DNA of 64,000 nt from Sphaerisporangium album (GCF_003323745.1 NZ_QOIL01000012.1:124001-188000), one strand, 5' to 3'. Shown: positions 16,978 through 24,906, numbered from the stretch's first letter. Numbers and translations are program-made. The notes: generated by a model from the letters alone, not told the origin.

Positions 16978-18141
16978 ATGTGGCGGTCACGCGGGTTCCG
17001 GCTCTGGGCGGTCGCGACCGTGATGGCCGTGCTGCCTCTGGCGCTGTCGGTGCTCCCCGATTCGATGCTGACCACCGGTTTCGCGCTGATCAACCCGCCC
17101 ACCTGCCCGGCCTTCGTGTTCCAGACCGAGGTCTACTCGCCGTCGATCATGCCGACGGTCCTGGGGTGGAACTTCCTCGTCGTTCCACTCGCCTTCGCGC
17201 TCTGGCTGGTCACCCGCAGGGGACGGCCAAGCCGCGTCGCGGCCCGCACCGTCGCGGCGTACGTGCTGCTCCCCGCCCTTCTCGATCCGGCGCTCATCGT
17301 GTACGACCTTTCCACGGTCGGCGCCGGATGCTGGGAGGTGTGGCTGCATACCGCTGACTGGAACCTCGCCCTGGACGCCTACCACATGACCTGCGCGGTC
17401 CTCATCCTGCTCGCCGTACGGCCCGCAGGCCGCGCCACTCCCCGCCGGATCCGGCTGCGCCGTGCGGCCGAGGGCGTCCTGGTGTGCTGCCTCCTGCTCG
17501 GCCTGATCGGGGCGGACCGGGGACTGGACGACCGCTTCACGGGAGTCGACGTCGCGGCGCGGTCCATCGACGACAGCGGCCATCTGGTGGCGGAACCCGG
17601 CGCGGACCTGTACTGGGACTCCATGATGACCCAGGCCGGCGATGGGCACCCCGAAGAGGCGGACTGCGATCCGTGGAAGATCATCCACCGCTCCTACGGC
17701 GACACCGCGCCCGGTGACCGCGAACTGGCTTTCCTCTGTCTCGCCAGGGATGTCGACGGGTACGCCCCCCGGCTGGTGGCACTTCCCGACCGGGAACTGC
17801 TCGGATTCGGCCGGGCGCTGTGCGGCGTCGCCGGACGGCCCTCCACCGAACGCCGCGTCCGCACGCTGCTCGACCAGGCCGGCGCGTACGACTGGAGCTA
17901 CGCTCTGATGCGCGCGCTGGTGTTCCTGTGCCCCGACGCGGTCGCGCGTACGCGGCCCGACCTGGTGCTGTCGGACGCCGAGTCGCAGCGGAAGGAAGAG
18001 CTGTATCAGGCGGAACTGACCTCGCACTGCACGGACTCGGCGCGGCGGCTGCGGGGCTGTGCGGCAGGCGACCACCGCCCTGATCGTCAGCGAGGGCGGC
18101 GGCTACTTCATCGAGGACGGCGAGACCGAGGGCGACGCTGA
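16978..18141 (+). CDS. Membrane protein, 3' end probably frameshifted
   Basis: The frame gives 387 aa. Residues 8-190 hold about five membrane helices (LWAVATVMAVLPLALSVLPD; WNFLVVPLAFALWLVTRRG; a Cys-containing pair). Residues 195-350 are soluble and acidic with several Cys. Up to about base 18050 the sequence is protein-like. The last 30 residues turn into an Arg-rich run typical of reading GC-rich DNA out of frame, while good coding sequence starts in another frame at 18059. Start ATG 16978 has GAGGAG 10 nt upstream. Function unknown. Confidence 0.65.
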   Translation: MWRSRGFRLWAVATVMAVLPLALSVLPDSMLTTGFALINPPTCPAFVFQTEVYSPSIMPTVLGWNFLVVPLAFALWLVTRRGRPSRVAARTVAAYVLLPALLDPALIVYDLSTVGAGCWEVWLHTADWNLALDAYHMTCAVLILLAVRPAGRATPRRIRLRRAAEGVLVCCLLLGLIGADRGLDDRFTGVDVAARSIDDSGHLVAEPGADLYWDSMMTQAGDGHPEEADCDPWKIIHRSYGDTAPGDRELAFLCLARDVDGYAPRLVALPDRELLGFGRALCGVAGRPSTERRVRTLLDQAGAYDWSYALMRALVFLCPDAVARTRPDLVLSDAESQRKEELYQAELTSHCTDSARRLRGCAAGDHRPDRQRGRRLLHRGRRDRGRR

Positions 18142-18535
18142 GGTGCCGCGCGCGCTGGACGAGGCTTTCGGTGCGAGCCTCAGCGACGTGTCCGCCCACA
18201 GGGTCTCGGTCAACACGGCGGTGGAGAACTATCCCATCTGCCTGACGGTCAAGGTGCTGCGCCACGCTCCCCGCTTACGCCTCGACGGCTGGGACACGGT
18301 CGTTGAGACCGGAATCGGCACCCCGTCCGGCAGGCTCGGGCTCACGTCATGGGAGACGGGCGACCCCCTGCCCAACCTCGCCGCTTCCGGGCCCGGCGAC
18401 TACCGCGTCCGTATCCATGTGCGCAACCAGGAGGAAGCCGCGAAGTACGCGTCCGATCTGCCGGTCGAGGAGCACCTGGTCATCGTCTATCCCGGCACGT
18501 CGAGAAGGACCGTCTTCCTTAGCGCGGGCAGGTAG
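18059..18535 (+). CDS. Soluble domain, likely continuation of upstream gene
   Basis: The frame from GTG 18059 encodes 158 aa: RQATTALIVSEGGGYFIEDG at the start, a beta-rich centre, and PLPNLAASGPGDYRVRIHVR then DLPVEEHLVIVYPG near the end. I know this pattern only as an uncharacterised actinobacterial domain. The frame opens at 18020, inside the upstream gene, with no ribosome site at the GTG. The simplest reading is one original gene of about 510 codons split by a frameshift near 18050, real or a sequencing error. A separately translated gene is the alternative. Confidence 0.6.
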   Translation: MRQATTALIVSEGGGYFIEDGETEGDAEVPRALDEAFGASLSDVSAHRVSVNTAVENYPICLTVKVLRHAPRLRLDGWDTVVETGIGTPSGRLGLTSWETGDPLPNLAASGPGDYRVRIHVRNQEEAAKYASDLPVEEHLVIVYPGTSRRTVFLSAGR

Positions 18536-18639
18536 ACCAGCGTCAGCGCCCGGACGGCGCTGAGATAGTGGTGGATCTCGTCGGTGTACGGGTCCACATA
18601 GACGGTTACAAGATCAGCCCGGCACGTTGTATCCGACAT
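18487..18639 (-). CDS. Possible small protein, weakly supported
   Basis: A 50-aa minus-strand frame from ATG 18639: DLVTVYVDPYTDEIHHYLSA, then VRALTLVYLPALRKTVLLDV. It reads like protein but overlaps the end of the plus-strand gene by 49 bp and has no visible ribosome site. It may be part of the same decayed locus as the DUF1259-like fragment at 18738. Confidence 0.25.
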   Translation of the reverse strand: MSDTTCRADLVTVYVDPYTDEIHHYLSAVRALTLVYLPALRKTVLLDVPG

Positions 18640-18737
18640 TGCACCGGCGTGGAGCAGGTGGTCGAGGGACGGCGGCGGCGTGTGTACACCGCGACCGGTG
18701 CCGGACGTGCGGCGCCGGCCGAGGACCGGGCCGCGCC

Positions 18738-18824
18738 GGCTCCAATGTGGTACTGCAGCACGCCGTTCTCGTTGTCGCCCTTGGTGCCGATGATCCGGTC
18801 CAGCGCCGCGGTGTCCAGGTTGAT
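18738..18824 (-). pseudogene. DUF1259 (LppY/LpqO)-like fragment
   Basis: Twenty-nine codons read NLDTAALDRIIGTKGDNENG then VLQYHIGA. The block resembles the conserved start of DUF1259 proteins (DTAALDRIIG.KG....GVYQ). Nothing recognisable continues downstream and there is no start codon, so this is a scrap of a larger gene. It lies in the gap between the split membrane-protein locus and the SulP gene. Confidence 0.4.
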
Positions 18825-18912
18825 CGCCGGTTCCTTCCCTCTTTCTGGTTGAGAGGGATGTGGGTATAGGCGAGTGCGGTGTGCACGGTGCGGGCGATCT
18901 GGCCCGCCGGGA

Positions 18913-20427
18913 TCAGTGGCCGCCGGTCAGTTCGCCAGAGAGGGTGGCGTGCATCTTGGCGCTGGCTCCGTTGAGGCCGATGATCTGCACGGCCTTGCCG
19001 CGGGCGGCGTACTTGGCCTGGACGGCGTCCAGGGCGGCCACGGTGGAGGCGTCCCAGATGTGGGCGTCGGACAGGTCGATGACGACCTGGTCGGGGTCGC
19101 CGGTGTAGTCGAACTGGGTGACCAGGTCGTTGCTGGAGGCGAAGAACAGCTGGCCGGTGACGGCGTAGATGACCTGGCGGCCGTCGGGGTCGGTGACGGC
19201 GGTGACCTCGGCCAGGTGGGCCACCCGGCGGGCGAAGATGACCATGGCGGTCAGCGATCCGGCGACCACGCCGATGGCCAGGTTGTGGGTGGACACCACG
19301 ACGGCGACGGTGAGCGCCATGACGGTCAGCTCGCCGGCCGGCATGCGCTTGAGGGTGGCCGGGGCGACCGAATGCCAGTCGAAGGTGGCAAACGAGACCA
19401 GGATCATGACGGCGACCAGGGCGGCCATCGGGATCCGGGAGACCAGTGGACCGAAGGCGATGCACAAGACCATCAGGAAGGCGCCGGCGCAGAAGGTGGA
19501 CAGGCGGGTGCGCGCCCCGTTCCTGACGTTGATCATGGTTTGGCCGATCATGGCGCAGCCGCCCATGCCGCCGAAGACGCCGGTGACGATGTTGGCGATG
19601 CCCTGGCCGATGGACTCGCGCGTCTTGCCCGAGCGGGTGTCGGTGATGTCGTCGACCAGTTTGGCCGTCATCAGCGACTCCATGAGCCCGACCAGGGCGA
19701 ACGCCAGGGCGTAGGGGGCGATCAGGGTGAGGGTGGCCCAGGTGGGGGGCACGTCCGGCAGGCCGGGCACCGGCAGGGCAGAAGGCAGGGCGCCGCGGTC
19801 GCCGACGGTGGGCACCGCCAGGTGGGCGCCGACGGTGAGCGCGGTCAGCGCAATGATGGAGATCAGCGGGGCGGGGACCACCCTGGTCAGCCGGGGCAGC
19901 GCCACCATCAGCGCCAGGGCGCCGGCGACCAGCGGGTAGACGATCCAGGGCACACCGGTGAGTTCGGGCACCCGCGCCATGAAGATCAAGATGGCCAGGG
20001 CGTTGACGAAGCCGACCATCACGCTGCGCGGCACGAACCGCATCAGCCGGGCCACCCCGAGGGCGCCGAGCGCGACCTGGATGAGGCCGCCGAGGATGAC
20101 CGTGGCGATCAGGTAGCTCAGGCCGTGCTCGCGGACCAGGGGCGCGATCACCAGGGCGATGGCGCCGGTGGCGGCCGAGATCATCGCGGGGCGGCCGCCG
20201 ACGACGGCGATCACCACGGCCATGGTGAAGGAGGCGAACAGCCCGACCCTGGGGTCGACGCCGGCGATGATGGAGAACGAGATCGCCTCGGGGATCAGCG
20301 CCAGGGCCACCACCAGGCCCGAGAGGATCTCGGTGCGGGCGACCTTCGGCGACAGCCAGGCCGGGCGCCCCGGGCGCGCCGAGCGCAAGAAGGCGGGCAG
20401 GCGGACAGCGGATGCTGAGGTGGGCAA
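18913..20427 (-). CDS. SulP-family anion transporter with STAS domain
   Basis: A 504-aa secondary transporter of the SulP (SLC26-like) family. Residues 30-400 hold 10-12 membrane helices, including ALALIPEAISFSIIAGVDPR, GGRPAMISAATGAIALVIAP and GGMGGCAMIGQTMINVRNGA. The C-terminal STAS domain (about 415-500) reads VIDLSDAHIWDASTVAALDA. Family members move sulfate, bicarbonate or similar anions; the substrate here is unproven. Start assigned to TTG 20427 with GAAGGA upstream; the nearby ATG at 20443 is out of frame. Divergent from the MerR regulator at 20857 with a shared dyad. Confidence 0.93.
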   Translation of the reverse strand: MPTSASAVRLPAFLRSARPGRPAWLSPKVARTEILSGLVVALALIPEAISFSIIAGVDPRVGLFASFTMAVVIAVVGGRPAMISAATGAIALVIAPLVREHGLSYLIATVILGGLIQVALGALGVARLMRFVPRSVMVGFVNALAILIFMARVPELTGVPWIVYPLVAGALALMVALPRLTRVVPAPLISIIALTALTVGAHLAVPTVGDRGALPSALPVPGLPDVPPTWATLTLIAPYALAFALVGLMESLMTAKLVDDITDTRSGKTRESIGQGIANIVTGVFGGMGGCAMIGQTMINVRNGARTRLSTFCAGAFLMVLCIAFGPLVSRIPMAALVAVMILVSFATFDWHSVAPATLKRMPAGELTVMALTVAVVVSTHNLAIGVVAGSLTAMVIFARRVAHLAEVTAVTDPDGRQVIYAVTGQLFFASSNDLVTQFDYTGDPDQVVIDLSDAHIWDASTVAALDAVQAKYAARGKAVQIIGLNGASAKMHATLSGELTGGH

Positions 20428-20767
20428 GAGGAATCCTTCGCATGAGCAGGTGGCGGGCGCGTGGCGGCGCGCCCGCGCCGGGTGAAGCGCACCGGTGCGC
20501 GGCCGACGTCGGTGGGCCGGGCCGGTGGAAGACCGGGGAGTGAGGAATCCCCGCGGCGGGCGGTCACGGGTAGTGCGGCGCCGGGCCGTCTGCCACCCCG
20601 GGGCAGGTCACGGGGGGCAGCAGGCGGAGCGGTTCCAGGCCATGCGCGCGGGGTGTCCTTTGCTGTCTTCTCCGATGAGGGGCCGGCCGGTCCGACCGGC
20701 GGGTGGGCGGGTGCAGCGCCCGCAGGTGGGGCCTGCGGGATCGCCGGTGATCTTCCCGCCTCGGCAA

Positions 20768-20791
20768 CTCTATCGTAACGTTAGGGTAGAG
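20768..20791. promoter_or_regulatory. MerR-type dyad operator between SulP and regulator genes
   Basis: A 24-bp imperfect palindrome whose core is CTATCGTAACGTTAGGGTAG (20770-20789), centred on TAACGTTA. It sits 66 bp upstream of the MerR gene and about 340 bp upstream of the SulP start. MerR proteins bind dyads of this size in promoter spacers. The length and AT-rich centre fit this, so it is probably the regulator's own site. Confidence 0.65.
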
Positions 20792-20856
20792 ATCGGGCCG
20801 GGGGTGGCCGCCGGGGCGCACCGCGCCGGTCGGTGCATCAGTGAGGTCGTGACGAC

Positions 20857-21315
20857 ATGGACGAAATGGCGGCAATGACGCCCGATGCGGCTGCTGCGGC
20901 CGCTGTGGGGCGCGTCGCAGATCACATGCACATCGGGCAGGTGGCCGCGCGCACCGGCTTGTCGCTGCGCACCATCCGGCACTACGAGGAGGTCGGGCTG
21001 GTGGTGCCTTCGGCCCGTACCCGAGGCGGGTTTCGCCTGTACACCGAGGCGGACGTGGCCCGGCTGATGGTGATCCGGCGGATGAAGCCGCTGGGGTTCA
21101 CCCTGGGGGAGATGGGCGAGCTGCTGGCCATCACCGATCGGCTGGATGCCGGCATCGACGCGGCCGAGCGCCAGGCGCTGCTAGCGCGGCTGGGCCGCTT
21201 CGAGCAGGCCGCCGCCGACCGGTGCCAGGCGCTGCGTACCCAACTGAGCCAGGCCGAGGAGTTCGCCGCCGACCTGCGCCGGCGCGCCGGCCAGCTGACC
21301 GGCGAACCCGCCTAA
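20857..21315 (+). CDS. MerR-family transcriptional regulator
   Basis: A 152-aa regulator. The helix-turn-helix and wing are MHIGQVAARTGLSLRTIRHY, EEVGLVVPSARTRGGFRLYT and EADVARLMVIRRMKPLGFTL. A dimerisation coiled coil follows (about 95-150). There is no Cys-rich effector loop, so it is unlikely to sense metals through cysteines. Start ATG 20857 has TGAGGT upstream; ATG 20866 and ATG 20926 are alternatives. By position it should control the divergent SulP transporter. Confidence 0.92.
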   Translation: MDEMAAMTPDAAAAAAVGRVADHMHIGQVAARTGLSLRTIRHYEEVGLVVPSARTRGGFRLYTEADVARLMVIRRMKPLGFTLGEMGELLAITDRLDAGIDAAERQALLARLGRFEQAAADRCQALRTQLSQAEEFAADLRRRAGQLTGEPA

Positions 21316-21376
21316 TGGGAGCACCGGGTCGGCTGATCGGGCAGACGGTGCCTGGTAGCCGCCGGTGGGTGAGCAC

Positions 21377-21628
21377 TTACACCGCCTGGACCCCGCCGTT
21401 GGCGATCTGGGTGTTGAGCGCGGCCCGGAGGTCAGAAAGGTCTGCACCTCGACGAAATCCCCGACGGCCAGGTAGGGACGGCGGCTGAGGCTGATGCCCA
21501 CGGATCCGGAGGCGGCGGCCTGGATGGACGCCCACCCGACGGCCGTCGTGCCGTTGATGAGGAAGAATGCCTGTCACAGGCCGGTGCCGTTGGTGACCCA
21601 GATGACGTTGCTCAACACCGCATAGTGG
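21377..21628 (-). pseudogene. Degenerate phage tail/structural protein C-terminus
   Basis: On the minus strand, codons read HYAVLSNVIWVTNGTGL, then a TGA, then in the same frame AFFLINGTTAVGWASIQAAA and GISLSRRPYLAVGDFVEVQT. Coding then passes to another frame: DLRAALNTQIANGGVQAV and stop. This looks like the beta-rich C-terminus of a phage tail or receptor-binding protein with one nonsense and one frameshift lesion. It lies just outside the leftmost tRNA-Ser fragment, so it may belong to an older insertion. Confidence 0.5.
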
Positions 21629-21735
21629 CCTGCGGTCTTGGCGTGATCGCCTGCTGAATGGTCTGGCAATGGTCCGGCAACGCCGTCGTGTCTCGATTCC
21701 GGGCAGAACAAAGGGCCTTCAGCGAATCTTGCGAA

Positions 21736-21779
21736 AGGGCCTTCGAGGTGCGAAGGCTCGGAGATTTGAACCCCGGATG
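21736..21779. repeat. Third, degraded att-like copy of tRNA-Ser(GCT) 3' end
   Basis: These 44 bp match 22690-22733 at 39 positions. The tRNA part (GGCTCGGAGATTTGAACCCC and GGATG) matches the T arm and acceptor of the intact tRNA-Ser at 35185 with one difference. It marks the probable original downstream end of the tRNA before two successive insertions. Confidence 0.65.
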
Positions 21780-21915
21780 CCCGACGACCGCCACAGCTTC
21801 GTCTCTGCTCGGGATCACACTGCGGCACGCGAGTCTGAATACAGACAGTGATTGCTAGTGACTGTGCGTTGTGGCATGGTGCTTGAGTCTTGATCAACTC
21901 TTCTGGGAGGCAACC

Positions 21916-22449
21916 ATGCTCGCTCGCCGTCTGCTGGCCACCGCCGTCATCTCCGCCGCCGTGGGCGCGGTCACCCCCCTGCCTGCGATGGCCTCTGCTC
22001 ACGACCCCGACAGCCGCACCGCCCTGGTCAAGACCCCAATGTGCGTCGACGTCAGCAACAACCGTGGCAACGGCACTCTGATGTACCAGTGGCTGTGCGA
22101 CAACAACAACACCAACCAGAAATTCGCCATCGAGGACGGCCTGATCAAGGTGCAAGACACCATCGGCAAAGGCCAGGTGATGTGTCTGGACTCCTCCAAC
22201 GGCCGCACCAACGGCACCCGGGTCTACCAGTGGCAGTGCGTGGGTAACGCCAACCAGGTCTGGGTCATCCGGAGAGGCGCGATCATCCTCAAGTCCACCC
22301 TCAACTCAAGCAATCCCCTGTGCCTGGACGCCACCAACGGCCGCGGCAACGGCACCCAGGTGTACCTGTGGCAGTGCGACAACAACAACACCAACCAGAA
22401 GTTCGTGATCGACGACGGCCAGATCGCGATCAAGGACACCCTGTCCTGA
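21916..22449 (+). CDS. Secreted ricin-type beta-trefoil lectin
   Basis: A 177-aa precursor. Residues 1-27 are a Sec signal peptide (LLATAVISAAVGAVTPLPAM then ASA). The rest forms one beta-trefoil with three repeats of the ricin-B type, seen as MCVDVSNNRGNGTLMYQW, MCLDSSNGRTNGTRVYQW and LCLDATNGRGNGTQVYLW, each followed by a QKF or QVW closing motif. Such domains bind galactose or xylan in secreted actinomycete proteins. No catalytic domain is attached. Start ATG 21916 has GGGAGG 6 nt upstream. It is the only intact gene between the two left tRNA fragments, so it is cargo of island A. Confidence 0.9.
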   Translation: MLARRLLATAVISAAVGAVTPLPAMASAHDPDSRTALVKTPMCVDVSNNRGNGTLMYQWLCDNNNTNQKFAIEDGLIKVQDTIGKGQVMCLDSSNGRTNGTRVYQWQCVGNANQVWVIRRGAIILKSTLNSSNPLCLDATNGRGNGTQVYLWQCDNNNTNQKFVIDDGQIAIKDTLS

Positions 22450-22551
22450 TCTCTGGTCACACCCGCCAGCTTCCCGATGTACCGCAGGGCGTCAGAGGCA
22501 GGCAGGACGGCGAGCGGCGGAGGGCCGGGTGCGGCGGCGCGGCGCGCCGCG

Positions 22552-22654
22552 AGGTCCATCGTCAAGCGGGCTTGGGTTCGGGACGCCCGACTGCACGATG
22601 CGCGGCACACCGCCGGACGCTCCTCGAGGGGCAGGGGGCGCTCACATCCGCGTC
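22552..22654 (+). pseudogene. Shredded integrase C-terminus of island A
   Basis: Codons read KRAWVRDARLHDARHTAG, then in the next frame TLLEGQGA, then in the third HIRV. Put together this is the box II region of an actinobacterial tyrosine recombinase (HDARHTAATLLLEQGVHIRV-like) with two frameshifts. It lies directly before a terminator and a tRNA-Ser 3' fragment, the same order as the integrase, terminator and tRNA at the right end of element B. Confidence 0.6.
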
Positions 22655-22663
22655 AGAGATCGA

Positions 22664-22698
22664 AAAGGCCCTCGTCCCGGAACCGGGAGAGGGCCTTT
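22664..22698 (-). terminator. Stranded tRNA-type terminator
   Basis: AAAGGCCCTC and GAGGGCCTTT form a 10-bp stem, extended inside by TCCCGG/CCGGGA, followed on the minus strand by TTTT. It follows the tRNA-Ser 3' fragment exactly as a tRNA terminator would, and was presumably displaced from the intact tRNA by element B. Confidence 0.75.
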
Positions 22699-22703
22699 GA
22701 AGT

Positions 22704-22760
22704 GCGGAGGCTCGGGGATTTGAACCCCGGAGGGGCTGTAGGCCCAAACCGCATTAGCAG
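22704..22760. repeat. Left attachment site of element B (tRNA-Ser 3' half)
   Basis: Fifty-seven bp from the anticodon loop to the 3' end of tRNA-Ser(GCT), matching 35184-35240 with two differences (positions 22732 and 22742). Identity ends just inside the anticodon loop, a common crossover point for tRNA-targeting tyrosine integrases. The 5' half of the tRNA is absent here. Confidence 0.85.
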
Positions 22761-23175
22761 CTCGGATCTTGCCCGTTCAATGCGGTTCAAGCTCGACCAA
22801 CGCGCCCGGCCAGTCCCCCTGGAACGGCATGGTACGGGGCGAACTGCAACCCAATCCGGCCAGAGCGCGAACGCTCATGTGATGATCATCTGAATAACGG
22901 CGGCTGCGGCGAGCCCGGCGCCGATCCCTGCCGCCGCGTTCCCCGACACGAGGCCGACAGCGATCGAGATCGCGAACTGAACCCTCGTCGGCCACACTGA
23001 ATCCGTGGAATACGTCGGCCGGGTGCCCGCACCGCCGGCGGCGACATCGCAGCCCTGGCGATCGCCGCCCTCTTCACCGCGGGCTGCCTTGGACTGGCGT
23101 GGCTGGCACACCGCGACAGCCCACACGATCCCGACGAGGATCCCGACCGTCTCGACTGGTAAGCGCAAAAAACCA
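22761..23175. other. Gene-poor left end of element B
   Basis: No intact gene is evident in these 415 bp. A plus-strand frame ending at 23163 encodes GGDIAALAIAALFTAGCLGL then AWLAHRDSPHDPDEDPDRLD, a membrane helix plus acidic tail, but has no start codon. A minus-strand frame nearby also has a hydrophobic end (VQFAISIAVGLVSGNAAAGI). Both look like remnants. Confidence 0.4.
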
Positions 23176-23208
23176 GGGCTCGCGTTTCCAAAATCGAAAC
23201 GCGAGCCC
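23176..23208 (-). terminator. Strong intrinsic terminator of the cargo operon
   Basis: A perfect 13-bp stem (GGGCTCGCGTTTC with GAAACGCGAGCCC) and a 7-nt loop, followed on the minus strand by TGG and six Ts. It lies 7 bp after the stop of the 304-aa cargo gene. Confidence 0.9.
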
Positions 23209-23215
23209 ACGCCTA

Positions 23216-24130
23216 CTACAGATAGTCCAGCCACTTGGGCGGATAATCTAGCCGTATTTCCAAAGGCCCATCGGTAGGCGCGTCCTCCAGTTCACCGCCG
23301 AGCACGATGTTGTCGGGGAAGTGCAAGTTGACATCACATCCGGCGCCGGGGAATCGATCGAGAGAATAGGCGAGATACGGCCGGGCATCGAACAGGAACT
23401 TCCCTGATGGCAGCGGCTTCGGCCGGGCAACCACAACGACTCTTCTGAGCAGCTCTACCCCTCCCAGCTTGTCCAGGCCGTGATGCTGGGTGAGCTGGTC
23501 GAGCAGAAAACACAGGTTGTTACGGGCACGGACCGAGAGATGCTCTCCGAGTAGAGCGGCGGAGAACCCTTGGACCGCTCGGAGGAAGTACCCCAGTTCG
23601 TCTGTCGTCATCGTGGTTGGAGGTACCAGTGGCGCCGGGTCGCGACTGGTTGCCGTAAGCGTCCCATCGGCATCCACGTTGAGCTGGCCATGTACAACGG
23701 AATGACGCAGGTCCACGGTGTTGCCGTACAGGTGCATGAACCGCTTCCACAGCTCGGGCTCTCTGTGGAATGGCTTGACCCCCTGCGGCCCGAGCCCGTT
23801 GAGCGCGGTCCGCACCTTTGCCTCGATCGTTTGCGGTCTACCGTCTGTGCGGGGCGACAGTAGGGGCTCTATGACCAGATCCAGGATCTTCCACGCCATA
23901 CCGAAGATGAGCGGGGTGACGTTGACGGTTGCGGGTTGACCGCCAATAGTCACAACGGCTTTGACCGGGCTAGTGCCGACGATGGCATGAATACGTGGCT
24001 GGTCTCTGGTCTCGTCGAGATAGTCGATGACCTGAAGCCCGGGACTAGCAGTGATCGCCGGAGCGAGATCACCGAGAGCATACCGCTCGAAGCCGGAGTC
24101 TTCCGTGAACTGCGTTAAAGAAAATGGCAC
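23216..24130 (-). CDS. Cargo protein with HEPN-like R-x4-H motif
   Basis: A 304-aa soluble protein I do not recognise as a named family. Residues 75-215 are mainly helical and include LYGNTVDLRHSVVHGQL, with R142 and H147 spaced as in the R-x4-6-H catalytic motif of HEPN ribonucleases (family knowledge; the assignment is inference). The last 90 residues look beta-rich (SGKFLFDARPYLAYSLDRFP). Start GTG 24130 has AGGAG 10 nt upstream, inside the end of the preceding gene only 5 bp away, so the two are coupled. Position beside the att site, with its own terminator, is typical of phage-borne accessory or defence genes. Confidence 0.7.
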   Translation of the reverse strand: MPFSLTQFTEDSGFERYALGDLAPAITASPGLQVIDYLDETRDQPRIHAIVGTSPVKAVVTIGGQPATVNVTPLIFGMAWKILDLVIEPLLSPRTDGRPQTIEAKVRTALNGLGPQGVKPFHREPELWKRFMHLYGNTVDLRHSVVHGQLNVDADGTLTATSRDPAPLVPPTTMTTDELGYFLRAVQGFSAALLGEHLSVRARNNLCFLLDQLTQHHGLDKLGGVELLRRVVVVARPKPLPSGKFLFDARPYLAYSLDRFPGAGCDVNLHFPDNIVLGGELEDAPTDGPLEIRLDYPPKWLDYL

Positions 24131-24135
24131 GAGGT

Positions 24136-24387
24136 TCAGCTCCTGACGGCCCGCCGAGCCTTCTCCGTGACTCGGCAGACACCATCGATACTGCCCACCA
24201 GGGTTTCACCCGTGACCTCGAAGTAGTCACTGTGCCTCAGAGAACGAAGCGCTTTCTGGACGGTCGCCTGGTCCAGCCCGCTCACCTGCTGGATCGCCTC
24301 CGTGGAGACGACTCCGGGGTTATCGCCGTACAGCTGCACGATTGCGGTCAGGACGGGTAAGTCCCGATCGCTCCAATAGTAACTCAT
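24136..24387 (-). CDS. Winged-helix-like partner of cargo protein
   Basis: An 83-aa protein: YYWSDRDLPVLTAIVQLYGD, then VVSTEAIQQVSGLDQATVQK, then ALRSLRHSDYFEVTGETLVG. Helix spacing and the following strands resemble a winged helix (MarR or GntR-like), so it may bind DNA or cap its partner. Start set at ATG 24387 (MSYYWSD). It precedes the 304-aa gene in a two-gene operon. Roles as regulator, antitoxin or complex subunit are all possible. Confidence 0.65.
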   Translation of the reverse strand: MSYYWSDRDLPVLTAIVQLYGDNPGVVSTEAIQQVSGLDQATVQKALRSLRHSDYFEVTGETLVGSIDGVCRVTEKARRAVRS

Positions 24388-24502
24388 GGTGCACAGCGTC
24401 CCACCGGCCACTGATCATTTGCAGCCGAAATACCGGACTTGGCACGCTCCTATCGGCAGGAACGCCTCCCTCAGCGGACCGCATACCGCAGTGCTTCGTC
24501 TG

Positions 24503-24805
24503 TCACTCCCCGAAGCGCCGCATGTGAGGCTCGCCCGCTGGCTCAGCCTTCGGCGGCTCGTACACCGGCTGCTTGCCCGACCACAGCATCAGCTTCCCGA
24601 TCCACGGGTAGGCGCGCTCCAGCCACCGGGCGGCCACGTAGTAGGCGAGCTGGCCACCGACGACCAGCGCACTGGACACGGCCAGGGTCGCGGACTCCGA
24701 CAGGTCTGCGGGGACGGCGACGCCGAGCCCAGCGGCCAGACCGACCACCCCGCCGACGAGTTTGGACGCGGCCATGCGCGCCAGGGAGGTCAAGAAGTTG
24801 GACAT
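24503..24805 (-). CDS. Putative phage holin
   Basis: A 100-aa protein: short N-terminus, two hydrophobic helices (ASKLVGGVVGLAAGLGVAV; LAVSSALVVGGQLAYYVAAR) and a charged, proline-containing tail (GKQPVYEPPKAEPAGEP). Size, topology and position beside an endolysin gene fit a class II holin, which would let the endolysin cross the membrane at lysis. Start ATG 24805 follows GAGGAGG at good spacing. Confidence 0.75.
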   Translation of the reverse strand: MSNFLTSLARMAASKLVGGVVGLAAGLGVAVPADLSESATLAVSSALVVGGQLAYYVAARWLERAYPWIGKLMLWSGKQPVYEPPKAEPAGEPHMRRFGE

Positions 24806-24839
24806 GATGTCCTCCTCAAATGAGGTCGGAAAAGCAGAA

Positions 24840-24862
24840 GACCTGCGGGCTCTCCGCAGGTC
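24840..24862 (-). terminator. Hairpin between endolysin and holin genes
   Basis: GACCTGCGG and CCGCAGGTC form a 9-bp perfect stem with a 5-nt loop, followed on the minus strand by a T-rich tract (CTTCTGCTTTTCC). It may partly terminate transcription before the holin. Confidence 0.6.
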
Positions 24863-24906
24863 AGAGGCGATCTGGTATGTGAGCCGGTATGAAATCGGGC
24901 CGGATG

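Noticed and set aside
18874-20418. A 514-codon open frame on the plus strand
   Set aside because: It is the antisense shadow of the SulP gene; its composition (His, Asp, Gly, Gln runs) is typical of reading GC-rich coding DNA backwards.
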